Below are positions 1-9,382 of a stretch of DNA of 64,000 nt, piece by piece (position 1 is the first letter of the stretch; every line of letters starts with the position of its first letter). Source of the DNA: Armatimonadota bacterium (GTDB lineage: Bacteria > Armatimonadota > Fervidibacteria > Fervidibacterales > Thermosaccharophagaceae); the NCBI GenBank assembly GCA_025062195.1, contig JANXAS010000013.1, positions 1 to 64,000 of the forward strand. The letters are read 5' to 3'. Under the pieces are notes generated by a model. That model searched no databases, was not told the origin of the DNA, and worked only from the letters and a program-made list of their open reading frames with translations. A program made the position numbers and the translations under genes.

Positions 1-142
1 TGAGCGGGTGTAGGGTGTCCTGTCTCCATCACCAGTTGAAACACAACCTCAAATTACAAGCCCAACAGCACCTGCAAGCGTTGAGCGCCTTGATGCTGAG
101 GAGGGCGGTCCGGCACTGCGCTTTGCGAGAGGCATCATCACT

Positions 143-1276
143 ATGGGCGTGAGAAGGGGCGCAAGCGACATACACATTGAGCCAAGGGAAAGGGGCATAG
201 TCGTAAGATACAGGGTTGATGGTGTCCTTCAACCGCCATCCGAACCGCTACCGCCAGATATGGCAAGGGCTATCGTATCAGCGATAAAGGTAATGGCGAA
301 TATGGACATCGCTGAAACACGCCTCCCGCAAGACGGTCGCATAAAGGGTGTCTTTGATGGTCATCAGATTGACATACGGGTCTCAAGCCTGCCAACATAC
401 TTCGGTGAGAAGCTCGTGTTGCGCCTGCTTGACAAGAGCACGCTTCTAACGAGCCTTGACCAACTCGGCTTTCATCCGGAGGTGCAAGCACAATTTGAGC
501 AACTCATAAAGCGACCGCAAGGGATGATACTTGTAACAGGTCCTACTGGGAGTGGGAAGAGCACAACGCTATATGCGGCTCTCTGCCGAATACGCTCCGA
601 GAGCATAAACATTGTGACCGTTGAAGACCCAATTGAGTATCAAATTGATGGGATTAACCAAACTCAGGTGAATTACGACATTGGGTTAACATTCGCAACA
701 CAGCTTCGTGCTATACTTCGCCAAGACCCGGATGTCATACTTGTCGGCGAGGTGAGGGACAAGGATACAGCTGATATGGCATTTAGAGCCGCTCTTACTG
801 GTCATCTTGTTTTAAGCACACTCCACACAAATGATGCTCCAAGCACTATTACACGCCTCATTGACATGGGTGTTGAACCATACATTATCGGGGCTTGTCT
901 CATTGGCGTTTTAGCACAGCGTTTGGTTAGGCGGATATGCAAGAATTGCAAAGCGCAATATGAGCCATCCGAGGAGGAATTGATGAGTGTAGGAATACAA
1001 CCAAGTCAAGCGAAGGGACTAAAGCTCTATCGCGGTGCTGGGTGCAGCCATTGCCACAACACCGGCTATCGCGGGCGCATCGGGGTGTATGAACTAATGG
1101 TCGTTGATTCCGAGTTGCGCGAGGCTATTTCAAAGGGCGCAAACGCAACTGAGCTGCGTCAAATCGCCATAAAGAAGGGGATGCGAACGCTCACACGAGA
1201 TGCGCTTGAGAAAATGATGCAGGGCATAACGACGACAGAGGAAGTGGCAAGGGTTGTTTACGAATTCATTGAGTGA
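143..1276 (+). CDS. pilB: Type IV pilus / type II secretion assembly ATPase (PilB/GspE family)
   Basis: This hexameric cytoplasmic ATPase powers pseudopilus or type IV pilus extension. Visible motifs are Walker A GPTGSGKST (residues 133-141), the Asp box VTVEDPIEY (about 158-166), Walker B ILVGEVRD (about 199-206), the His box ending in HTND (about 228-231), and a zinc tetracysteine CKNC...CSHC (266-304). At 377 residues it lacks the N-terminal MshEN-type domain of full-length PilB (about 560 residues). The open frame and family similarity continue upstream of this ATG to base 14, but no ATG, GTG or TTG lies there and an in-frame TAG sits at 11-13. The listed ATG is therefore probably an internal Met, and the gene may be broken or frameshifted near the left edge. 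It is followed immediately by pcm. Confidence 0.88.
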   Translation: MGVRRGASDIHIEPRERGIVVRYRVDGVLQPPSEPLPPDMARAIVSAIKVMANMDIAETRLPQDGRIKGVFDGHQIDIRVSSLPTYFGEKLVLRLLDKSTLLTSLDQLGFHPEVQAQFEQLIKRPQGMILVTGPTGSGKSTTLYAALCRIRSESINIVTVEDPIEYQIDGINQTQVNYDIGLTFATQLRAILRQDPDVILVGEVRDKDTADMAFRAALTGHLVLSTLHTNDAPSTITRLIDMGVEPYIIGACLIGVLAQRLVRRICKNCKAQYEPSEEELMSVGIQPSQAKGLKLYRGAGCSHCHNTGYRGRIGVYELMVVDSELREAISKGANATELRQIAIKKGMRTLTRDALEKMMQGITTTEEVARVVYEFIE

Positions 1277-1302
1277 TGACCATGCTGTTTGAGGTGATGG
1301 TG

Positions 1303-2106
1303 ATGCAGCTTACTAATGCAGAGTTGCAAAAGGGATGGATTGCTGCATTGATGTTTGTTTGCTTCATTCTTATAGCGCTATTTCTTCAGCGCCTTTCACC
1401 GAATCAGAGCAGCCATTTAAGCGAATCAGATTATGAAAGGAAGCGTATAGCGCTGGTAGAGCATTTGAAGAGGCAGGGCATAAAAGACGAAGCTGTGCTG
1501 AAAGCCATGCTCAAAGTCCCAAGACATCTGTTTGTGCCGGAGTCACATCGCTATCTATCGTATGAAGATACAGCGTTGCCGATTGGTGAGGGGCAAACAA
1601 TCTCACAACCGTTTGTTGTTGCGTTCATGACGCAGGCGCTTGAATTGAAGCCAACTGACAGGGTGCTTGAGATCGGCACAGGCTCAGGATACCAGGCAGC
1701 CATACTCGCCGAGCTCGCAAAGGAAGTTTACACCATCGAGATAATACCGACACTGGCAAAGCGCGCCGAAGAAACCCTCCAGAAACTCGGATACAAAAAT
1801 GTGAAGGTCAAAGTTGGCGATGGTTACTTTGGCTGGAAGGAGTATGCACCATTTGATGCCATCATAGTCACATGTGCGCCAGAGGATATACCACAGCCAC
1901 TCATTGAACAGCTAAAAGAGGGTGGCAGGATGATCATACCAGTTGGTAAGCGCTATATCCAGCAGCTCTATGTGTTGCGCAAGGAGGGAAGTAAGGTTGT
2001 GAAGAGGGCAGTCTTGGATGTCCTATTCGTTCCGATGCTTGGTGAGGCAGAGAGGCGCACAAAGGGAGAGGCGAAGGAAAAATGCGATAGCAAACAGGGC
2101 AACTGA
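1303..2106 (+). CDS. pcm: Protein-L-isoaspartate O-methyltransferase with N-terminal membrane anchor
   Basis: The enzyme uses S-adenosylmethionine to methylate L-isoaspartyl residues and start repair of aged proteins. The family core is clear: VPRHLFVP, a GQTISQP segment, and the SAM-binding loop LEIGTGSGYQAA. Candidate starts run from GTG 1273, which overlaps the pilB stop, to ATG 1303. I chose 1303 because GAGGTG lies six bases upstream of it. An unusual feature is the hydrophobic segment at about residues 9-29 (WIAALMFVCFILIALFLQRL), followed by about 30 linker residues before the catalytic domain. It is absent from E. coli Pcm and suggests a membrane-tethered, possibly extracytoplasmic enzyme. 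The C-terminus is basic and low in complexity. Confidence 0.88.
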   Translation: MQLTNAELQKGWIAALMFVCFILIALFLQRLSPNQSSHLSESDYERKRIALVEHLKRQGIKDEAVLKAMLKVPRHLFVPESHRYLSYEDTALPIGEGQTISQPFVVAFMTQALELKPTDRVLEIGTGSGYQAAILAELAKEVYTIEIIPTLAKRAEETLQKLGYKNVKVKVGDGYFGWKEYAPFDAIIVTCAPEDIPQPLIEQLKEGGRMIIPVGKRYIQQLYVLRKEGSKVVKRAVLDVLFVPMLGEAERRTKGEAKEKCDSKQGN

Positions 2107-2167
2107 TGGTAAGCCATTAGAAATTACGGAAGGCAGCGCAACCTTATAATGGGCAATGGTGGCAGTT

Positions 2168-3217
2168 ATGAATGAAGCGGCAATTGGCAAGTATGCAACG
2201 CACAAAGTAAACCCTTCTAAAAGCAGGGTTGACTCACTCATTGATGGACTTCCGAAAAGGTGGCAGTCACTCCTTGGGGCGTTCATTGCGCACATCATCG
2301 CTGAAAGGGGCTTGTCGCATCATACCGTTGATAGTTACAAGCATGACTTGGTTGATTACCTCTCCTTCCTTAGTGAGCGCAATGTTGATGAACCATCCAA
2401 GTGCACTTATGAACTCATCCTTGTTTATGCTTTGAGGTTGCGCTCACATAACCTCTCGCCATCAACCATCCAGCGCCGCCTGAGCGCCATTACAACTTTC
2501 CATCGCTTCCTTGTGCGTGATGGATTTGCCAATGAGGATCCGACTGCGAACTTGGAACGCCCAAAGAGGCAACTTCGCCTGCCTAAATATCTTGATCATG
2601 AAACTGTTGAAAGACTGCTTGAGCAGCCATCGGAGGGCACACTGCTCGGGTTGCGCGATAAGGCATTTCTTGAACTGCTATATGCATCTGGTGCACGAGT
2701 AAGCGAGCTGATCAATTTGAACTTGAGCGATGTGAATTTGGAGACCGGTTTCATAAGGTGCATAGGGAAAGGCAGCAAGGAACGCATCATACCGATCGGC
2801 AGAAAAGCCATTGAAGCTCTTAAGGCATACTTAACCCTCTCTCGCCCAGCACTTGACAGGGGCATTAGCGGCGGCGCTTTATTTTTGAGTCACCATGGCA
2901 GAAGGCTTTGCCGAACCGCCGCATTCAAAATAATCAAGCGCTATGGCATTGCTCTCGGGTTAAGCAAGCCGCCAAGCCCGCATGTTATTAGGCACACATT
3001 CGCAACGCATATGCTAAAAGGCGGCGCAGACCTGCGTTCAATTCAGGAACTGCTTGGGCACGCAAACATCGCTACGACACAAATTTATACGCATGTGACT
3101 GGCGGGCAACTTCGCCAATCCTTCATCAAAGCTCATCCGAGAGCGACCGCAAAGGATGATGTGGAGCAGAAGCTGATTGACGATAATGAGGGCTCAAACA
3201 GACAGATTCCAAAGTGA
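2168..3217 (+). CDS. xerD: Tyrosine site-specific recombinase, XerD-like
   Basis: A tyrosine recombinase of the XerC/XerD type, expected to resolve chromosome dimers at dif. It has an N-terminal SAM-like core-binding domain (about residues 30-125) and a C-terminal catalytic domain. The catalytic set is complete, numbered from this start: Arg177 in GARVSEL, Lys201 in GKGSKER, His272/Arg275 in PHVIRHTFATH, His298 in LLGHANI and Tyr307 in QIYTHV. ATG 2168 is preferred over ATG 2156 because GGTGG lies just upstream of it. The C-terminal extension after the catalytic Tyr is about 40 residues. It sits about 60 bp downstream of pcm with no integrase-type cargo or att repeat in view, which favours a housekeeping Xer role. 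Confidence 0.88.
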   Translation: MNEAAIGKYATHKVNPSKSRVDSLIDGLPKRWQSLLGAFIAHIIAERGLSHHTVDSYKHDLVDYLSFLSERNVDEPSKCTYELILVYALRLRSHNLSPSTIQRRLSAITTFHRFLVRDGFANEDPTANLERPKRQLRLPKYLDHETVERLLEQPSEGTLLGLRDKAFLELLYASGARVSELINLNLSDVNLETGFIRCIGKGSKERIIPIGRKAIEALKAYLTLSRPALDRGISGGALFLSHHGRRLCRTAAFKIIKRYGIALGLSKPPSPHVIRHTFATHMLKGGADLRSIQELLGHANIATTQIYTHVTGGQLRQSFIKAHPRATAKDDVEQKLIDDNEGSNRQIPK

Positions 3218-3389
3218 CGGGTGAGCGAAGAAACAAAGCACAGCATGTGAGTGAAAAATGCGCCAGAAATTGGGGGGTTATCATCAAGCTCGCAAAGTGG
3301 TTGCTGCATCTCGAGCGAAATACGCGCTGCAAAGAGCGGGCGCATTGGAAGGATGCTCCTTCAAATTGGGCTTCAATCGGCTGCGCACA

Positions 3390-6300
3390 TCAATCAAACT
3401 CAAACTCTGTTCCAGCACACCATTTGTTTCCCCATGCAGGCTCAAAATCCATTGTGGTCATCGTGCAAAGGCTCTTCCCACCCGAGAATTGAAGCACATT
3501 GCCCATGCTGCCATCCTGAATGAGAAAGCTTAGCTTGATGCGTTTGCCCGAAACCGGCTCTATGCCGCTGAGTTCATCCCAAGGTATAGCAAGCTCATAG
3601 ATGTAACCGCCTTCAACTTGCTTTACTATCACCTTTGAATCATCCACCTTGCAATGGCGTGCAAGGAAGCCATAGTCAATTGGCAGCGGGTGAAGGTAAT
3701 AAAACTTGGGCGTGCGCACACGCATCACTTCGGCGTTCCCGTCATTTGTCGGATAAACAATGTAGCAGTATTCGGAACACATGTGATGCCCAAACTTGTA
3801 TAGGGGGGATGTCATCGGGAAGACTTCATACTTACGCATCCAATCTTTCCCAATTCTTCCAAGAGCAATCTGAATGAGGTCACCTACAGCTGCAGGTATT
3901 GGTCCCATCTCGTAGTAGACATAATCTCCGGGCGGATTTTGAAAGCGGTGCAAACTCCTGCCGGCAAGCAATGATGGCAAGATATCGCGCTTCCCATCTA
4001 TCACTCTTGCAGCCATGTAGAGGTTGCGCTCGTCGTATGCGAATGCCGCTTGAGCAGCAAAACCTTTTGTTAATGTGCGAACTTCCTCCCACGGAAACCA
4101 TGCCTTGAGCAAGAGCGCATCCAAACGAGTTGTCGCAAGCGCAATTGGGACAGCACCTATGTATTGCCAATCGCTAACATCACCATCAACGGAGATGCTG
4201 CCGCGCTTAATAACCGCTACATGCAAATCTTCATTTAGCGTCGCTGCGCCAACATTTGTTGTCACAACAAATTCAGCTGGATAGCAATTCACCTCATTAT
4301 TGTTTGCCGCTTTAACTTTGAATTCAAAGCACCTTCTCTCCACCGGCGCAAGTGAGAACACCACTCCATCGGGCTGCAGTGCAAGCCCACTGACACTGAC
4401 CAGCAGTTTTCCAATCAACTTAAATGGGTGCGCGTTACGAAGCTCAACGAGCAGCTTCGGGTGCTCATCAAGCGGTTGTCCAATTTGGTGCACGATGATC
4501 TCAACCGGACGAAGGTCATGATAAACTGCTTTTGAAAGCAACGACTCAAATTCCTTTGGCGGCAAGCTCGCCACCAAAAACTTAGGCACAACATCCACCG
4601 CAATATGTGTCTTTCTTCCCACCCTTTTAAGTTTGATCTCGTTGCCATACATATCAAATGCTCGCAGTGACTCGTGATGGTCAATCTCCATAACACATTT
4701 TGAGGCGGCAAATTGTCTTCTGAAGCCGCCAGAGCGAACAAGCGGTGCTTCATCAAGTGTTGTTGCGATAACTGCAATGCTCTTCCTCCCATCGGAAAAG
4801 AGCAGGACAAATGGAGGGCGTTCAGGATGGACAACACCATAAAAGCGCATACCGTTAAGGAAGTGAGCAGCAGCTGCTACCCACGCTGCAGTTGTCGTCG
4901 GAAAACCCTCGGAATCAAAGAGCAAGTCACGATGCAGCGGGCTAACCTTCCTTGCACCAAGGGCAAGTTGATACAGTGTGCGCCGAAGTGAAGAGGCATC
5001 GCCGAGCCAAGTCACCCAAGTTTCCGTATCCCAAACTTCCTTACCATAGTATCGTCCCATGGCAAAAGCTTGACATGCTTGTGGGCGCTCGTAATGCACC
5101 GAGATCACATCAATGTGATCGTCCATTTTGGCGGCAAAGATTTTCCAATCGGTGTTGTGAGACGAATCGGCAGCAACTATTTTGATGGTCCTGTCAACGG
5201 CATCCCTTGCCAGCTTTAGGTGTCTAAGCAAAAGCCTGTAGTGGTCACCGGTTGATTTCCAACCGCTTATCCCACCGCCTTCCCAAGGCTCATTCCAAAG
5301 GTTGAGCACCGGACACACATCCCTATATCGGCGCAGAAACTCCGCCCATGCATTCTCCCAATCGCCCATAAACTCTCGCCCGGGGGTGTTATCAAGCTTG
5401 ATGGTGTAGTTCTTGTATGGGATGTCAATAAAGTCACCCTTCGGCTTTGCCCAATCAGGGGCGTGCGACGCGAGGTTCATCACATAAACCTTGCTCTTTC
5501 GGCATGCATCAAAGAAGCGGTCAAGTTCTCCCCAACGCCAAACACCTTTCTGTGGCTCAAAGCTATCCCAACCTATTTCCGTGCGAAACCAATCAATCCC
5601 TATGCGCTTGTATGCCGGGATAAGCTCAAGTTCTCTCGTGCCGGCATGCCCAACTGAAGCCATGAATATGCCCTCCGGCTCAAACTTGCTCATATCCCTT
5701 CGCGGGACGATGGCAACATTGGCGATGTAAACGGGGAGCATCTCTCCATCGCGACGAAGCAAGGCGAGCACACCAAAAGTCCCATACCTTCGCGTTGGCA
5801 ATTGTAAAGTCACCTTCATCGGCGCCGATGCGCGAAGGTTGAGCCTCAGTGACCTGTGTAAAAGCGTTGAAGTGTGCACGACACGCACATCTGGCGACCA
5901 ATCAGCTTCGCCGGTTGTATCGTCAGCCAAGCTGAGCTGCACCGCAAAAAACTCAGCTCTTATAACAATATCGGCATCGGACGAAATCGCAAGCTGCAGT
6001 GCCGGCTTTTCATCCGCAAAGAAAACGAAATTTCGCTCGTCGCGCACAGCGGATACCTTGAGCGAGGTTGAGAGAGCCCTGTGCAATACAATACGGTCAA
6101 GCATTGACTTTGGGGGCACTTGAATTGCGATGGTATTTATGCCACGCTCAAACTTCAGCGGTATGAGGAAAAGCATCCTTGACATAGTTTTAGCGCCGCC
6201 GAGCATAAGGAAGTGCGGTCGGTAGGTTCTGTTCCACCCTTGGGGATACATCAACACCTTGCCATTCAACAGGATTTTGTATCGTATGGTTTCAACTCCG

Positions 6301-6584
6301 ATGTCATCCGGGAGCGATGCGGCGAGTTCCAATAATGCCACACTTGCAGAGGGCACATTTACCTCAAACGAGGTCTCTCCGCCACCCTGCGAAGTAACTG
6401 CCCTGCCACCGCTCGCTCCACTCACAGTGACAATCTTCAAATCGCCACTAAGGCTGCCAGCCTCAGCCTCAATTAACAGGGTTGAGTTTGAAAACCCAAT
6501 TGCGCACCAAGTTGGGAGATTTTGGAGGGTCAAAACCGCAGCGGTAGTTAACCAAAAGATAAAACTCCTCACCTGTGTGTCCAT
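3390..6584 (-). CDS. Large secreted glycoside hydrolase with CBM6/35-like and CBM9-like domains
   Basis: A predicted extracellular polysaccharide-degrading enzyme of about 1064 residues. From ATG 6584 it has a signal peptide (DTQVRSFIFWLTTAAVLTL), then a CBM6/35-like beta domain (about 35-95, EAEAGSL...GGRAV), then a clan-A-like TIM barrel (about 320-560). The barrel holds the likely acid/base Glu432 in NLWNEPWEG and the likely nucleophile Glu521 in WDTETW. The C-terminus (about 870-1064, SVDGDVSDW...AFAYDERNLYMA) looks like a CBM9/DOMON-type carbohydrate-binding domain. The open frame begins at TTG 6755, but its first 57 residues look non-coding and precede the signal peptide. The barrel resembles GH39 or a neighbouring family; the exact family and substrate cannot be assigned by eye. 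Confidence 0.82.
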   Translation of the reverse strand: MDTQVRSFIFWLTTAAVLTLQNLPTWCAIGFSNSTLLIEAEAGSLSGDLKIVTVSGASGGRAVTSQGGGETSFEVNVPSASVALLELAASLPDDIGVETIRYKILLNGKVLMYPQGWNRTYRPHFLMLGGAKTMSRMLFLIPLKFERGINTIAIQVPPKSMLDRIVLHRALSTSLKVSAVRDERNFVFFADEKPALQLAISSDADIVIRAEFFAVQLSLADDTTGEADWSPDVRVVHTSTLLHRSLRLNLRASAPMKVTLQLPTRRYGTFGVLALLRRDGEMLPVYIANVAIVPRRDMSKFEPEGIFMASVGHAGTRELELIPAYKRIGIDWFRTEIGWDSFEPQKGVWRWGELDRFFDACRKSKVYVMNLASHAPDWAKPKGDFIDIPYKNYTIKLDNTPGREFMGDWENAWAEFLRRYRDVCPVLNLWNEPWEGGGISGWKSTGDHYRLLLRHLKLARDAVDRTIKIVAADSSHNTDWKIFAAKMDDHIDVISVHYERPQACQAFAMGRYYGKEVWDTETWVTWLGDASSLRRTLYQLALGARKVSPLHRDLLFDSEGFPTTTAAWVAAAAHFLNGMRFYGVVHPERPPFVLLFSDGRKSIAVIATTLDEAPLVRSGGFRRQFAASKCVMEIDHHESLRAFDMYGNEIKLKRVGRKTHIAVDVVPKFLVASLPPKEFESLLSKAVYHDLRPVEIIVHQIGQPLDEHPKLLVELRNAHPFKLIGKLLVSVSGLALQPDGVVFSLAPVERRCFEFKVKAANNNEVNCYPAEFVVTTNVGAATLNEDLHVAVIKRGSISVDGDVSDWQYIGAVPIALATTRLDALLLKAWFPWEEVRTLTKGFAAQAAFAYDERNLYMAARVIDGKRDILPSLLAGRSLHRFQNPPGDYVYYEMGPIPAAVGDLIQIALGRIGKDWMRKYEVFPMTSPLYKFGHHMCSEYCYIVYPTNDGNAEVMRVRTPKFYYLHPLPIDYGFLARHCKVDDSKVIVKQVEGGYIYELAIPWDELSGIEPVSGKRIKLSFLIQDGSMGNVLQFSGGKSLCTMTTMDFEPAWGNKWCAGTEFEFD

Positions 6585-6802
6585 CAACCCTCTCACCCCG
6601 CATCCTCTGAGAGCGCTGAGACGAAGCAACTCTCGGTGTGGAGATTTTTCACTATACAAAAAATGCCGAGGCACAGTGCTCAAATGTAGCACGCTTATTT
6701 GTGGGCGATAGACTTCGGTGCGAGCCAACTCGTGCTCGCCGAACCAACCCCGCAAATTAGCCTCAATTTAATGCTCACATGGCTTGGTGATCAAAGAGAG
6801 CG

Positions 6803-7006
6803 ATGCTGAGACGACAAACGGAGATAAAACAGATTGAACATGAGTCTGCACTGCTCCTTCCCGAATATCCGATGTTCCGCCACCTGTTCCGTCATCCCTA
6901 CGGGTATGAGCTGCAATGGGAAAAGTTGCGCCCTCTTGCCGAGCAACTTTAAATTGCCCTCCAAGAGCTGCGAGAGCAGCTTGAGCAATTCATTAGCGAA
7001 CTCTAA
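6803..7006 (+). pseudogene. Short hypothetical ORF interrupted by an in-frame stop
   Basis: Between the two glycoside hydrolase genes, the plus strand encodes a protein-like stretch beginning MLRRQTEIKQIEHES and containing FRHPYGYELQWEKLRPLAEQL. A TAA at 6950-6952 stops it, and it then continues in the same frame as IALQELREQLEQFISEL to a TAA at 7004-7006. Helical, Glu/Leu-rich composition continues across the stop, as expected of a recently inactivated gene of about 66 codons. I do not recognise the family. It could also be a genuine 49-residue peptide followed by coincidental coding-like sequence. Confidence 0.35.
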
Positions 7007-7061
7007 TTGTGCCTATGGCACAAGTGCATCGTCTTTCCACCGGGTCTTTACTGGCATCTGC

Positions 7062-8975
7062 CTAACGCAAAATGAGTATCCTCGGATAGTCGCTGACGCT
7101 AACTTCCAAAGCTATAGTGCTGCGTGTAGCTTTGAGCAACTTCACCATAAGCCATTTATCATTGAGTGGGTCATAAAGGCGCACCGATGTCGGCTTCCCA
7201 GCAATACCGTTGATCGTTAAACGGTAGCGAGCTTCACCATGTGGCTTTGTTATGTCATAGGTCATCTCGTAAATGGCGATTGCAAAAGCATTTTCACCAA
7301 TCTGGAATGGCAGGAAGGCAAATGCCTCTCGCTGCCAAAGTGGCGGATTCTTTTCATCGCCCTCAAAGATCTTGCGCTGCTCACCAAGCGAGATCACATC
7401 CACATTGAGCTGCCGAATTTGCTCATCGCTCAGTGGCTTGCTTGCGGAAAATAACCTTACCAAGTTGCGTAGGGCTTTCATTGGGGGCGTCGCCACATCT
7501 TCAAACTTTACATTTACTGTGAACTTTGTTACCTCTGGCGGTAGAAGACCCATTCCAAGCGGTGTTCTGTCATAGGCGCAGTAGTAGTGCATCACATCAA
7601 TACCCTTGTTGAGCCAGAAGCAGAAGGAACGCAATGCGGTTTTCGCCTTGAGCAACCACGCGCCCTGTTCATCGTTGACCCCACACTCTGGCGGGACGAC
7701 ACCGTGTTCGGTCATGTAATGGTAGAAGCGCTCAACGCCTTTTGGCTTCCGCTTCTTCCTTGCATCAGTGTTGAGCAGCCTCATCAAGCTCTCCGTTTGG
7801 ATGAATGTATGTGCCCAACCCTCCGGCATGCGCATCTCCATCTTCGGGATAAAGCCCTCAAGGCACCGCCACGGTTCATTTGGGGCTTGCTCATGCTCCG
7901 GGAGTTTCCTCGTCCCAGTGCCATATGGATGATAGCTTTGCCCATCTGTCATTGGCGGCAGCTCCTCAATCGGCGTATGAAAGAAAGTCGTGTTTGAAAA
8001 GCCCCAAATACAACGAGCATTTGGAAAGCGCAATTTGACAAGCTCAACTGTGCGGCGTGCTATCTCCCATGCATGTCCTCCTGGGCGAAGGAAGTCAACC
8101 TTGAATTTGACTATCGGTGGGTCGTAATAGTGATTGATGCCGTGCGTGCCCATGAATGCTGAGCCGAAGGAAAGCTCGTTCCAAATCTCAACATCAAAAT
8201 CGCTAATGCCGGCGGATTTAAGCAAGTCAAGGACAAGCTGCGTATATCTTACCCAGCCGTTTGCCATAGCCTCAAATTCTGGTGTTCCAACTGGATGTGC
8301 CGGAAGATACTTCAGCGTCGCAAGCAGCACCCTCTCGCCAGCTTTTAAGTCTTTGGGGAGCGGCTTGCTCAATTTGCATTCCTTGGTCTGGGCATCAACA
8401 TCGGTGATGAAGACTTCGCATGCCATGTATGTGGTTAGGTTGGATAAGCCGCTATATCGCGGGACAATGTCCTTGACGCTGTCAAGCTTAACTGTCCTAC
8501 TTCCCTTAGGCGCATCTTCAATCAGGCGGCGCTCAAAGAAACGATGCGGGCATGGAACGCCATGATGAGCATTGAGCAATATTGTTGGACGAATGCCGTA
8601 GTGCTTGCAAAGCTGAAGCAATGTGCGCCATCTATCTTCATTGCTCAACTTCGTCTCATCCCAGTTGACATTGCTCCAACCAATCTCAATTCGGAATGTC
8701 TTAAAGCCGGCTTCATAAAGGAGGCGTATGGCAACTTCATGGTTGCTTGGCACATTGTAGTTAATGCCAATACCTTTAAGGAAATCGTGAGCGCTCCTCG
8801 TCTCAAGGAAAGCCCTCCACGGAAGTTTGTAATGGCTATGCTTTGGCCACGGGACTTCAAGCTGAGTCGGATCAATGTATGGATACACCGGGAATTCATT
8901 TGTCCCGTAAAAAGCTGCCTCAAGTGGGCTTGCAAACAGGCTTACTGAGAGAGCCAACAAAAGCCACCTACACAT
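7062..8975 (-). CDS. Secreted TIM-barrel glycoside hydrolase, family not assigned
   Basis: A 637-residue predicted exported glycosidase. ATG 8975 is chosen because GAGGTGGGG lies eight bases upstream and a clear signal peptide follows (MCRWLLLALSVSLFASPLEA). The longer open frame to 9071 adds 32 residues before the signal peptide. Barrel-like strands include FKTFRIEIGWSNVNW. The likely acid/base is Glu267 in VEIWNELSFG and the likely nucleophile is Glu395 in FIQTES, spaced as in GH-A clan retaining enzymes. About 85 residues of extra beta sequence are inserted between early barrel strands (TVKLDSVKDIVPRYSG region). It lies upstream of the other glycoside hydrolase on the same strand, so the two may be co-regulated in plant-polymer degradation. 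Confidence 0.75.
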   Translation of the reverse strand: MCRWLLLALSVSLFASPLEAAFYGTNEFPVYPYIDPTQLEVPWPKHSHYKLPWRAFLETRSAHDFLKGIGINYNVPSNHEVAIRLLYEAGFKTFRIEIGWSNVNWDETKLSNEDRWRTLLQLCKHYGIRPTILLNAHHGVPCPHRFFERRLIEDAPKGSRTVKLDSVKDIVPRYSGLSNLTTYMACEVFITDVDAQTKECKLSKPLPKDLKAGERVLLATLKYLPAHPVGTPEFEAMANGWVRYTQLVLDLLKSAGISDFDVEIWNELSFGSAFMGTHGINHYYDPPIVKFKVDFLRPGGHAWEIARRTVELVKLRFPNARCIWGFSNTTFFHTPIEELPPMTDGQSYHPYGTGTRKLPEHEQAPNEPWRCLEGFIPKMEMRMPEGWAHTFIQTESLMRLLNTDARKKRKPKGVERFYHYMTEHGVVPPECGVNDEQGAWLLKAKTALRSFCFWLNKGIDVMHYYCAYDRTPLGMGLLPPEVTKFTVNVKFEDVATPPMKALRNLVRLFSASKPLSDEQIRQLNVDVISLGEQRKIFEGDEKNPPLWQREAFAFLPFQIGENAFAIAIYEMTYDITKPHGEARYRLTINGIAGKPTSVRLYDPLNDKWLMVKLLKATRSTIALEVSVSDYPRILILR

Positions 8976-9382
8976 TTTCCCCACCTCAATCAACTTGAGA
9001 TGCACAAAGTTTCGCCAACACTGCATCCACCCATGCAGTGTGAATCCCCTTATGAACAATGGCACACTCAATTGCTCTCGTTATGTGCCGAGCATTGTGG
9101 CTCACTTGGGAGTTTGCCTTCCCTACAGCCCTCCTCAAACAACCTTTTGATAAGGGTGATTGAGTTAAAGGAAAGCTGCAGATAAGCCGTGAAACCAAAT
9201 AAGTTAGATGTTACCTTAATTTTTGAGGATGACATTGCCGTGCGTTGTTTACGACTGCCTGCGAGGGCGACAAAATGCACTCTCAGGTTGACCAAATTGA
9301 TGAACGCTATCCTCGCTCTCAAATGATTGCGAACGGCTATTGCTCTAACCTTCTCGCCATGCATGGGTTAGGGGTGGTTAGC
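8976..9382 (+). other. Intergenic region between divergent genes, with a short dispersed repeat
   Basis: This 407-bp gap separates the minus-strand glycoside hydrolase from the plus-strand LAGLIDADG gene and should contain both promoters, though no convincing -35/-10 pair was seen. At 9211-9238 the sequence TTACCTTAATTTTTGAGGAT is a variant of a short motif also found near 51681 and 61983. No credible gene was found here. Confidence 0.4.

Noticed and set aside
3218-3389. Several overlapping plus-strand ORFs of about 90 residues after xerD
   Set aside because: They run into the opposite-strand glycoside hydrolase gene and have no protein-like pattern or ribosome-binding site.
4415-4840. 141-residue minus-strand ORF inside the first glycoside hydrolase
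   Set aside because: It is an alternative frame of the larger gene, whose frame shows clear domains.
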